A stretch of DNA of 64,000 nt, from assembly GCF_000972845.2 (NCBI RefSeq), contig NC_040022.1:6602979-6666978 (forward strand), given 5' to 3'. The notes beneath the pieces were generated by a model that was given only the letters and a program-made list of their open reading frames with translations, ran no database searches and was not told where the DNA came from. The position numbers were made by a program, and so were the translations under genes. Positions within the stretch are counted from its first letter, which is position 1. Every line of letters starts with the position of its first letter. Shown in pieces: positions 26,416-37,011 of this stretch. This DNA comes from Larimichthys crocea (Eukaryota > Chordata > Actinopteri > Sciaenidae).

Positions 26416-26441
26416 ACTGCTGCTGCTGCTGCTGCTGCTGC
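26416..26441. repeat. CTG trinucleotide repeat, about 8 units
   Basis: Uninterrupted run, same orientation as the run at 26109-26142. Confidence 0.95.
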
Positions 26442-26549
26442 GCCTCTCCACAGAGGCATGATTCTGTCTCTCCTTGTGTCTCTGAGTGTGACAGTCTGCT
26501 ACATCCAGTCAAACACTCCTCTCCTGTCCTTTTTTCTATCCTGTCTTCT

Positions 26550-27060
26550 CCTCTTCTCTTTGCTGCTGCTCTGGGTGGAGGCCTGGAGGGCAATCAGGGC
26601 GTGTGCGTGAGATCCTCACCTCTCTCCTTGATAACCACACAGAGGGAAGAGACTCCCGCTCTCCGCTTTCGTTCTCGAGCTCCCTCCACTCGCTCCCTGT
26701 GTAAGCTGGCCCCCTTTGCCTCGCCTCCCCTCCCTCCTTCTCTGTCTCCACTTCCCTCCTCTCTTTCCATCTCCCCTCCCCCCCTCCTGCTGCAGCCAAA
26801 CAGAGCCTGGGCGAGCGAATGAGAGCCAGGGAGCCAGGGAGAGAGGAGGGCGGAGGGCCCAGATTGGTTGCCGGGAGGATCATGTGACTCCCGGCAAAGG
26901 ACTGAGGGACCCTCTACCAGCTGTCCAGCTCATGCTTCCCTGAAAACCTCTGTTGCCATTGACAACAGCTGCCGTGCAACACACCAACCACAGATCCCCA
27001 GACACAAAGCCATTGGCTGGCAGGATTTATGGCCCCCGCCTCCTATTGTGGAAAGGGGGG
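26550..27060. promoter_or_regulatory. GC-rich island, possible promoter
   Basis: A GC-rich block with an inverted CCAAT box (GATTGG at about 26860) close to CATGTGAC (about 26882), following pyrimidine-rich sequence. It may be an alternative promoter for arhgap23 or a non-coding RNA. Direction is undetermined. Confidence 0.25.
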
Positions 27061-28507
27061 GGAGCATGTTGGGACGTGTAGTCCAATCTGTGGTGAGGGT
27101 GGATGGGGTTTTTAAGAGCAGACATCCCTGTGCCCCTGGGAGGAATGTTTCCCCCTGTACTCGCCTCTTTGCTGAGATGTTTATGCATCAGTGTTCCGCT
27201 GGCTGAGATCCAGAGAGAACGAGAAGGACGGTCCCTTATTCATATCATTAGCATAAAGATATAAACTTGTATAAAACACACATGAGCAGAGGAAAGACCT
27301 CGAGGCCCGGGCATTCTTGGTCTGCCAGGAAAAAGACATCCTCTGTCGTTTTCCTCTCAGCCCGCGCAGAGGGAAACTCCCACCCCACAACAACAGGAAC
27401 TCCTGCTGAAGGCCATGGCTAAGCACATAGGCAACCCCCCCCTCTTCTTCCCTCCCTCTTTCCCTTTTCTTTCATTGCCTCCTTTTTCTTTATTTGCTCT
27501 GCCTCTATCCTCTCAGCCTCCCCCCCGCCCCCCCTCCCCAACTATTGTATTATCACACTCAATTCCTCACCCCCCCTCCCTCTCCCCTCAACTCCTCTAA
27601 ACCCGGTCTCAGTGGGACTCCAGAAAAGGTTGCAGGAGGTTACAGGTGCCACAGAGGGGAGATGTTATTACAAACTAGCAGCCACATCGTGCAGCATCAA
27701 TTTTAAAGGAAAAATCCACACTGGGGCTCTCTCATATTGTTGTTCATCATCGATTTATGAGGTTCAGTACATTCCAGGAGTTATTATGTGATGAAGTGTT
27801 GTAATTTATGATTTTGGTGTGCGCGCTTTACCTCAGTCTGTGTTTACATCTGTTTCAGTGACTGATTACTTAGATCTCCCAGAAAGATCCCCGGACAGCT
27901 TCAGGGAAATGGATACAGACAGATATAGCTGTATTTAAAAGACAACATGTCTTGTGGCTGCAGTGGTGTATTATTGAGGAGAATGTCAGTGGGGGAAACC
28001 AGTGTCACCGCCTCTTCTATAATGGGTATCTCCCAGTATGATTGTGGGAAAACTTTTGATTTAGAAAAATGCATTCTTTTTGAGGGGGGGCTAACACAAA
28101 CCTAATATTTCTTCTTGACAGCCATTTTTCAGCCCATAAATTCCATGCTGGAAACATCTGGCACTGATGTGACATTGTGTACCAGCTAGCATGCTATCTC
28201 GAGATGTAAGGAAAACACCAGGAGACAACAAATGGCCTCAGAAATGCGAGGCACGCTGCCAGCAGCTGAGGGGATGCCAGAGTCCTCTGCGGGCGGGATT
28301 TTTTCTTCTAAAGTGATCATAAACACTTTTCAAATGTCCCGTATTACCGCATCTACCCAAAAATACTGCTCCAGTGGGGAGGGGACCCAAGGCCCCTGCA
28401 GCTGAAAAACAAAAGAGCACCTGTTCTGGCTTATTTTGATTCAATGGACACATAACATAGCTGTGACATGATCTGATATGGTAGCAGTGTGACAGGCCAG
28501 TGAGTGA

Positions 28508-28534
28508 GGTGGTGGTGGTGGTGGTGGTGGTGGT
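28508..28534. repeat. GGT trinucleotide repeat, about 9 units
   Basis: Pure GGT units followed by GGGGG on the plus strand. Confidence 0.95.
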
Positions 28535-28748
28535 AGGGGGTCAGGAATGCTGGTCTAAGTTACAGCAGTGGTACAACAAGGTCATACACCACGTGGAGCA
28601 GCAAACAACCAAACAAACCCTGCCCTACTTTCTGCAGTCATTGCATCCTTCTCTTTTTCTTACCCAACTCAACACCATCTACTGTAGACTGCTGCAATGT
28701 CATTCGATCGGGTCGACCCAAGGATGCTGTTTGAAGTGAGATGACTGC

Positions 28749-28752
<4 letters not shown>

Positions 28753-28785
<33 letters not shown>
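28753..28785. repeat. TG microsatellite
   Basis: About 16 TG units. Confidence 0.95.
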
Positions 28786-28787
<2 letters not shown>

Positions 28788-28945
28788 CTGAGATAGAACA
28801 GCGGGCGTATTGTAATGGTGAGAGTGGTAGATTATACTATCAGCAGAGGAATTCCGATTATTTCCCAGAGCGGGCTCTGTCTGCACACATGTGGGAGAAA
28901 CTTTAGCTTAGAGGTGGCTGGAGGAGGGGGTGACACTGTGAGGCA

Positions 28946-29353
28946 TTAAAGGAATATTTAGACATTTTAGGGAAATGCACATATAAGCTTTCTAGATCTA
29001 GAATATAAGAATATATAAGATATAGAATGGAAACAGGGAAACAGCTGGCCTGGTTGTCTAAAGGCAATCTGCCCACCAACACCTCTTAAGCTTAAACTAA
29101 CATGCTTTATCTTGTTTGTTTAATTCCTACAAAAACTAAAGTATATAAAAAAAGTCCTGTTGTGGTTTAATTGAATTGCCAGGCTAGCTGTTTCCCTCTG
29201 CTTCCAGTCTTTGTGCTAAGCTATACTAACCAGCTGCTCATTGTTGCTTAAATCTTTACAGGACAAGCATAAAAGAGGTATCCATCTTTTCATCTAACAC
29301 TCACCAAGAAAGTGAAAAGTATATTTCCCAAAAATGCTTAACTACTTCTTTAA
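28946..29353. mobile_element. Fish MITE (TTAAAGGAATATTTAGACA family), full length
   Basis: Begins TTAAAGGAATATTTAGACAT and ends with the inverse, AACTACTTCTTTAA. Internal GTGCTAAGCTATACTAACC and TTGTTTGTTTAAT segments are typical of this widespread fish repeat. Confidence 0.85.
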
Positions 29354-30639
29354 GAAGGAAAATGTATGAAGTTTTCAGAATATGTTTAGGAGAAGGTTTA
29401 CTTATAGGAATGTATATTATGGTCAAAATATGTAAATCCTACTCAGCGGGAGCAAAGCTCAGCTGTCATCTTGAATAGCAGGATGGAAAATAGAGGAATC
29501 GTTCATCTGTTGATGAAATGACAACTTAGAAATTAATCTTGTTTTCCAGCCACAATAGAAATGATTTCAGGGTCACAGGAACAATCGTGGGAAAAGTCCT
29601 AAACAGATTTTTCTGACATGTTTAGATAAATAGTAAATAATAGTGAATTTATGTGACCTAGTAGAAAGGTAATAATTTAATTCAAATATACTTTAAATAA
29701 AAAGAAATGTTATTAAGTTAATATGTTGTTATTGAGAAATGTTTGTGTGTGTGTGTGTGTGTGTATGTGTGTGTGTGTCCCAGTCTCATAAACAAAGGCC
29801 AAACTGTGGCTCTTAAATTGAAATCACACTGCTGCCCTCCTGTCTCATGTCACCTGTTCTTAAACACATCTGGAAAAAAGCCGAATTTATTTACTTCATG
29901 GAGGCACAACCATCTGCCGAGTCTCCATCTGCCTACTGCAGGTAAACAGCACCATCTGCAGGACCTCAAGTCACATAATGCATAATGCAGATGATGGCCG
30001 CTCACATCACCACCATCCCAGCATGCTTTATTTGACAGGAAATATTGAGCAGAGTGTTTAAAAAAAAAAAAAAGTGACACTGTGAGTCATGCTCAGAATA
30101 AGTGATCGTCCTAAAAAACATTAAAGCCACAGCAGGAAATCTGGTTCTGAAGAAGATGAAGAAAAGAAAGACACACACACCCTACTACATGCATAACTTC
30201 TCTGTTCAGAGAGGTCGGAGGTCATAAAGGTATTTTTGTTGTGATGATTATATAACTACATCTACTTGTTGAGCACAGACAGGGAAAACTCTGTGCGACA
30301 AAAATAGTCCTTATTTTAATGCAGACCATCTGCACTCCCTCAAGGTCAAGGACTCTAATTTGGACAGAGCACTTTTCAGCTGCAATTTGTTTCTCTCCAC
30401 AAATATAGAAATAATAACGACCATAATAGACTTTGGCATAGAGGCACTGGAACAGTGCTTAGCCTCAGAAATCTAATAACCAAAAGGCACCATGACTGAA
30501 AATGATTTTGCACACAAAAGTCTTGATTTTCTCTTCTCTGAAAAAACTCATTTTAAAAATAATATTTTTGGAGAGTGTTTCGTGTTTATACCTCTAATGT
30601 CCAACAAGGCAAAATGTCTTGTATATAATATTCATAATT

Positions 30640-30886
30640 ATGTTTTTATTAGTGTATGATCGCTTGAAAACAAGAACCATTATCTTGCCTTAGAATAAGC
30701 CTTTTATATCTACAGATGCTACTCTTTCAGAGAGCGCCATGTTTCTACAGTAGCCCACAACAGACAAACCCTCCTTTAGCCCCATAGTTTCTCATTTTCC
30801 CTTTGAACAGGAGTGTAATTGGAGTGGGTTAGCCGCTCCAATTACACCATCACATGCCACTGAATCCTACACACTGTTCCTTTAAG
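30640..30886. mobile_element. MITE (CACTTAAAGGTCCA family), right part
   Basis: Internal TTATTAGTGTATGATCGCTT and TTTCTACAGTAGCCC lead to the right end AATCCTACACACTGTTCCTT-TAAG. The left terminus is missing. Confidence 0.75.
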
Positions 30887-32047
30887 TTATAGTGACTCGT
30901 GTGTTGAACTGAAGAGGAAGCAAGCGTGGTTACTGAAATCATCTTTATTTGATATATCATGTGAAATACTGCCTTTAACCTAAGTCATCAGTGCATCAGT
31001 AAACATAATTCATATATAATTCATATATAATATATAGATAATTCAAATGAGGTTTGGTGGTAAGACTGAGAAGCACATACAACAGATTTATTTCTGAAAT
31101 GACACTGCTGCTTTTTCGTGCATGTCATTTGCAGCCAAAGCAAAAGAGAGAAACATTAGAGTTATTGAACTGAAACATCCTCCTTTAACCTGACCTGGTG
31201 AAGAACATGTTGGCAACACTTGAAATAAAATAAACACTGATATGGAGGCCAAACCCGAGGCATGTCCGACGACTGGAAACACAAATCTGAGTACAAAACA
31301 AAAAAGGGTTGGCCACGTTCATATGGATGGTCGAACTGAACATCACACGTCATAGTTGGAGCCAACACTCACTCACTCACTCAGTGCTTCTAAAAAAGGC
31401 TAACTCTACACCTGTATTACAGCGATCCTTAAAAACCATCCTGCATCCATATGTAGATTCATTGTGCAGAGGTAAAAACACAACCTTGAGGAGCATAGAA
31501 AACACACTGTAAGCTGTTGGGAGAGAAATTCTGTCAGAGGATCTTGGGCCAATAAAGGAGGGATGGGTGGAGGGGTGAGTGCAAGTGGGACACAAAGAGT
31601 TTGGCTTGCACTTCTTCTCCATTTGTTTTCCCTCTCTGCTGGACTGCTCTTCACATCCGACATGACGGCTCCAATGGGGAAACCATCACGGACAGAGCCG
31701 GGCTCTTCTCCCTGGAACGGATGACAGATTCATCACTGAGGAATAAAAATATTTCTTGTTAGCTTCTCATGGTTGAATAGTGTGATTATTTCCCATAGAT
31801 CCCCTATTAGAGGCTCATATAAATGGATAAGGCCTTCCTCAAACCCTGTGGTTTTCTAACACCACCTCACATTATAACATTTGTAAAGGTGTATAAATGC
31901 ATAAATATCATATTTAATACATGCACAGAAACGCTCGATTACCTCACCATTGTCCGTGATGGAAACCAGGGATGCAGGAGAGGAAAAACACGCATCCTGC
32001 GCTCGCCTGTGCACCGTCTGGCCGCCTTGTGTGGCCGAGCGCGATCA

Positions 32048-32162
32048 TCACAGCAGGTAGATGATGTAGGAGAGGAAGACGAGGCCTACGATGGCGAAAA
32101 ACATCAACATCAAAATGTCCACCATGATGGAAACGCTGTCAGAGACGGACGGGAGGTATGGC
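32048..32162 (-). CDS. Candidate terminal coding exon with hydrophobic C-terminal tail
   Basis: The acceptor (CTTCTCGCAG) is followed by 37 residues and TGA. They begin PYLPSVSDSVSIMVD, then run as a hydrophobic segment (ILMLMFFAIVGLVFLSYIIY, then LL) up to the stop. This is the shape of a tail-anchored or type I membrane protein with no cytoplasmic tail, or of a GPI signal. It joins in phase with the exon at 34117-34205. The family is not recognised. Confidence 0.45.
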
Positions 32163-32631
32163 CTGCGAGAAGGACACGCAGCAAAACAGCAGCTCCACTG
32201 CCGGTGAAGGAGATCGGCCAAGATCGGAGCAGATCGGAGGATGAGGACGAGCTCGGACCCCGCCCCTCCTCCTCCCCCTCCCCCGACCAGGAAACAGCAA
32301 GGTACCCGACAGCCCCATGTTTGGGCTTTAAGGCAAATTTTACGGCAGGATGTTAGTTCTAAAACCTAATAATAATAATTTAAAAAATAATCTATAATTT
32401 TCATCTAATTATACAAATAAAATGTAATTTATGAGGGAGATGCACAAAAAGGAAAATAAAAATGTCCTGACAGCCTGGACTCAGGGTTAAGATGCTCCAA
32501 TAGCAGAAAGGTGTTTTCCTCATTTGTCAGAGATGCTAATTGACCTAATCAAGTTTATACTTACCTGGCATACTGATACTGAGGTTGTGGATAATATTCA
32601 TAAATATATTCATATATACATTCATTAGGTA

Positions 32632-32858
32632 CACTTAAAGGTCCAATGTGTAAGATTTAGGAGTACAGTAGCCCAAACAGACAAACCCAACTCTGGTCTA
32701 GATATGGACTTTTGCTTCTAGTGTCAGTTTAGCAGCCAGAGTTTTTCCTACATGCTTTCAAGGAGAGGATGAGCTGTGGGAGAGAATTTATTTGGTAGCG
32801 ATCTGCAACGTCACCACTAGATGCCGCCACTAAATCCTACACACTGGACCTTTAAGTG
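32632..32858. mobile_element. MITE (CACTTAAAGGTCCA family), internally shortened
   Basis: The terminal inverted repeats, about 29 bp, start CACTTAAAGGTCCAATGTGT on the left and end ACACTGGACCTTTAAGTG on the right. At 227 bp it is shorter than the other copies. Confidence 0.85.
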
Positions 32859-34116
32859 AGACTACGGCCTCCAAACTGAGCACACAGTTCAATCAACACC
32901 ACCTAAAATGAAGCTAGTGTTTGTTGCATTAGATTGAATTAGTTTAAGGCAAGTTGGTCCGAATAAAATGGCAACTGAGTGTTAAAATAAAATGCGTCAC
33001 AGTCAGCTTTGCCAGGGTGAGTCGTACAGTCTGAATATAAACAGCCCTTTTGCTTGAATTTATCTTAAAATAAAATGTATTAATATCGTTCTTTGAGTGA
33101 TGAAATCAATACATGAGCAGATTTTCACAGAATACTCTGCCTTGTGTCACAAGGCCAACAGACAGATGTGTCTGATGGAAAGCTCAACTTTTTTTTAAAC
33201 GTAATTTGACTATTTGTAAATTTGTAAGAGAATTTGCATCACCAAAGAATTACAGTATCAAGCTGAGGCGAGTCCCTATTGTTTGTCCTTGTAGAAAATT
33301 AAATTAAAAATTTCAGAATTAAAAAGGGCAGAATAATTTGGGTGTGCTGATTTCTCTGTGTATACGCTGCAGCTGCTGTGTGCTGCACATGATGAAAGGC
33401 TACTTTGAAAGTGGTAGAAAGGGCCCAAGCATCAAATTTGGCTACTGTACCTTTGTCGCGCTCTTTAGCTGCACAACATGAGGCTCGAGGCACAAACAAC
33501 AGTCTGAGAAAAAAATGACATTTTATTGAATCTGCAGAATCATAAGTACAATTTGAAGTGCTGTAACAGGGCAACAGGAGATGATATCAGGTCCTTAATT
33601 CTGAGTATGTATCCAGAATGAGTTTTGAATACACGTGTATGTCAATATGCATATGGTATCTTTATTTTTTTTATTTAAAAAATAACAAAATTATATCAAA
33701 AACAAAAACAATTTAAGATGGAATGCACAAAACCGGTCTGAATGCTAAACCCGATTGTGGAATACATGATTTCACTCTGCAAAGTCTACAGTATATAACC
33801 AGTATCATAGAAGCAGGGAATGATTCATCAGAAGCGCAGGAGCCTACAATGAAGGCTGAAGGAAAGAGGGATCTCAGCAGACTGGTGGACAGGATACTAA
33901 GACAGAAACTGAATGGAAACAGGGTTATGATATGGTGTTACGGTTCAGTAGATGAGTGATGCCAGAGCAGAAGAGCGGCATTTTGGCGCAAAGAGGTTAA
34001 CTCCTGACTAATATCCAGGTCAGACAAACAAACCCTGCCCTGCCTCACAGCCTGGGAAGATTGAGAGCATCGGGTCACTGCCCTCCGCCGCCCTCCCCCC
34101 AGCCTCGCACACTTAC

Positions 34117-34205
34117 ATAATCACACGCTCGAATTTGACTTTGCCCTCAACAAATCCATCCTGAACCACACTTGCACAACACTGGCTGTCTTTGGCCACT
34201 TCACC
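34117..34205 (-). CDS. Candidate internal coding exon upstream of the hydrophobic tail exon
   Basis: TTCTTGTCTTAAG acceptor, 29 open codons (GEVAKDSQCCASVVQDGFVE, then GKVKFERVI) plus two bases, and a consensus GTAAGT donor. Only this frame stays open. Joined to 32162-32048 it forms an Ile-Met-Pro-Tyr junction in frame. It lies 2.6 kb below the lasp1 stop, on the same strand. Confidence 0.42.
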
Positions 34206-36837
34206 CTTAAGACAAGAAGAAAATCGGGATTGGCGGTTAACGAAGGCTACCAGTGTAAGTAGCTTTGTTATTAAATTATTAAATCATAAGCCAGGAACAA
34301 TCACTACACTTCAAGCCAAACCATAAACTCTTCAGTCTACCCAGGAGAAACACAACCGTGAGCTCTAAAACAGCTTTCCGATCAAGCATCTGTTTTGCAA
34401 ATAAACTTGCCCTGTTGTCAAGTAGAGGTTAATGCAAAATGCAGGCATACATACAGTGTGTTCATTCCATTTGTTTGGCAACCTTTAAAACCAGTTTGAG
34501 GAGTTTCTCTTTTCTGGTTCGGTGACCATTTTCATCAGCACTGTAACCGTTCCTCACATTAGAAAGTTGCAAAACTTTACGATCAAACTTTACGATTTTT
34601 TCCACGAGTCGGACACAAACTTCCCGTCAGCCACATTCACGAAAACAAAAACAAAACAACAACTTATGAGCCACTTTAAATCTGCAGGCAAGCCACTTCC
34701 CAGAGCACCATGACCTGTAAAAACATATTCCCTAACTTACCTTTTATGATACATATACAATTGTACAATGTCATCTAGCTACATAGTGAGAGCCTTGTTT
34801 CTTTTAATAAAGCTGAACATTTCCAACCCCGCCCCCTCCACCACCCCTACACCTAAAAACACACCGCCCTTATCTCTCACGTCTGTGACAGTCACAGTGA
34901 ATCGCAGGAGAATGAAACAGCAAGAAAAGCAGGGGGAGGTGGGGGGATGTGTGTGTATGGTCAGGGGCCTGTGAGATTATTTACACCACTGAGAAATGGT
35001 CAAATGTCATGTTTTAAAATCTAATAAGGTCCTCACAGAAATACAGTATCCTGAGTGAAGGAATGATACAGCATTTCTGTGTTACAGCCAGCAACTTAAA
35101 AGTCTTCATTTTCTGTCAATGAACCAACGTTTGTTTCCATCTTAGTGACTCGTCGCCAGCCTACAGTTCGGCTAATTCGCGGATCAAATATCAAAAATAG
35201 CTGAAAATTTCTGGGATTCCTGTCCTTGCATCAGGTGACAGGCCTGCCTCGATGAAATAAATCTCTTCTTTCACGTGTATTTTGTAACTGTAACATTACT
35301 TTCTTTATTGAACACTGATCAGAAACAGACCTGCAGGATTCAGATTATCTAATACTGGTCCTGCACAAGTCTAGATAAACTCTTCTGCCTTGGTTCATAA
35401 ATTTGAGTTGCTGGTTTATTTATTTAATACACTTAATTTTTTTGTCGTTTTTCTTTTTGGAAAATAAGCATCTTACAAGAACGAAAAAGAAGAACAGCAT
35501 GAGAAGAAATACCACAGCTAAGGATTTAACTTCAATCCCTCACATTGAATGGAAAAAAAAGACTGGAATGTTCACTAAAAAAAACAAAACAACAACAGTG
35601 GATTATATTTCAAATAATAAAAAAAAAAAGACACAATATAGAGTTGTGCTTGGCCTTCTCTTTCATCAATGTGTTTTCTTACTGACGGTGATTTTGTAGC
35701 AAAGAAATGGGAAGGACTTGACCTGCTCCCATCTCTGGACAGTTTCACCTCGATCACCACAGCTTTGTGATTCTCTCAGGACTGAAGGCATTCAGGCTGC
35801 AAATAAAACAGGAATTAGGGTGTGTGTACTGTACATCCACACCAAGTGAGGTGATGTATTCAGTGCGGCTGCAAGAGATGGACCGATAATGTCCCCTAAC
35901 TTGTCCCTGATCCCTCCTGTGCCCCGACGCGACGTCAGGAGGTGCTCTTCAGTTAGGCTACGATTCCAGTTTCACAACGATACCCCACAATGCAGTGCTG
36001 AACACGAGGCGTGCCTTCTTTGAGCGCACAATGGCGAGATGTGCCACCCTGCGTCTATATATGTATTTAAAAACCTCTCCGTTAAGACTGATAACTGGCT
36101 AATTGGTGCGACAGCAACAGGGTTAGAGGTTAAAAGGAATGTACACAAGTCAAAAATATTCAAGCTTAGTTCTGATAAGACTGAGATTCTACACTGTGTT
36201 TCCAGTCTGGCCAAGATCACGCTGCAAAATGAAAGAAAGAAAACACAAACACGCCTACACCCACCCACACTTTAAACTTATTTTCTCCACAGAAAAATGA
36301 TTCGTGGGGGCCTTTTTTTTTTTTCTTTGTTTTTGCATTTGTTAAGTGCTATAGCTAGGATGGAGCTGTGAGACACGGTGTGACCCCTGACATACTGTGA
36401 TGAACCGTGAGTTTTATCTCTTTCTTTTTTTTAAGACTTTTGATTTCCACTTGTGACAGCACCAGAGTGCAGCCAGGATTGTTGGGGGAAAGATAAGGAG
36501 GATGACGAACATCCACACAGAGACAGACATCAGCACAGACGGACTGACAGAGAGGCAGGCAGACAGACAGAGAAGGACAGACAGACACATAGGTAGGTAG
36601 GTAGGTAGAGGGTGTCTGTGGTGGAGCTGAGCAGTGAGAGCAGAGCAGGGATGCAGAAAGGGTAAAGGGTGGGGGTGGGTTCAGGGTCTCACAGGACAGG
36701 TTAGGGAACAAGAGTAAAATCAAGAGAAAGCGGCGTTAAGATGAGATGGCACTGGGCTTTTCTTTTCCTTCTTTCCCTCCCTTTCTCTACCTCCTCCTCC
36801 TCCTTTTTTTCTCTCCCTCTTTTTCTTTCCCTCTCAC
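34206..36837 (-). other. lasp1 3' UTR and downstream flank
   Basis: AT-rich. Contains tetranucleotide (CAGA/GGTA-type) repeats at about 36540-36612 and a pyrimidine-rich stretch at 36770-36840. Likely transcribed as lasp1 3' UTR down to about 35.3-35.4 kb. Confidence 0.5.
35415..35424 (-). terminator. lasp1: Putative lasp1 polyadenylation signal
   Basis: Two overlapping AATAAA hexamers on the minus strand lie about 1.4 kb below the lasp1 stop codon. Another AATAAA lies at 35304-35309. Human LASP1 has a long 3' UTR, so this spacing is reasonable. A more distal site near 33525 is possible. Confidence 0.35.
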
Positions 36838-37011
36838 TCAGATGGCCTCGACGTAGTTGGCGGGCAGCATGCCCTGCTGGCCGGTGCGCTCCACGCGGCC
36901 GTACATCCAGCCCTCGTCGATCTGCTGCACGTCTACGATCACATCCCCGTCCACGAAGGACACCTCGTCCTCATCGGCGGCAGAGTAGTCGTACACTGCC
37001 CTGTACCGCTT
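36838..37011 (-). CDS. lasp1: lasp1 coding exon 7 (SH3 domain, stop)
   Basis: 58 codons from [19 protein letters not shown] to LPANYVEAI and TGA at 36838-36840. It carries the whole SH3 fold, including the acidic RT-loop (ADEDEVSF), the GWMYG tryptophan and the final LPANYV. This exon is the most conserved part of the gene. Confidence 0.99.
   Translation of the reverse strand, partial: KRYRAVYDYSAADEDEVSFVDGDVIVDVQQIDEGWMYGRVERTGQQGMLPANYVEAI

Larger units (their letters stand above)
14901..32047. other. Intergenic region upstream of arhgap23
   Basis: 17 kb with no convincing protein gene. Contains many CA/TG repeats, three MITE copies between 28.9 and 32.9 kb (the last just past this interval), a GC-rich repeat-laden island at about 25.8-27.1 kb and a possible exon at 19286-19425. 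The stretch 16200-18100 is repeat-poor and could hold conserved enhancers, but this cannot be shown from one sequence. Confidence 0.55.

Noticed and set aside
26079..26822. 247-codon plus-strand open frame
   Set aside because: Driven by the GCT repeat (poly-Ala) and CT-rich sequence. No domain or homology, and frames on the other strand are equally open.
31823..32356. 177-codon plus-strand open frame
   Set aside because: Its acidic/His-rich part is the antisense of the candidate hydrophobic exon at 32048-32162. No homology.
36414..36590. 58-codon hydrophobic minus-strand frame (VWMFVILLIFPPTILAALWC) in the lasp1 3' flank
   Set aside because: The first half is a CTGT-type simple repeat and it lies in the presumed lasp1 3' UTR. 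The membrane-like look is probably chance.
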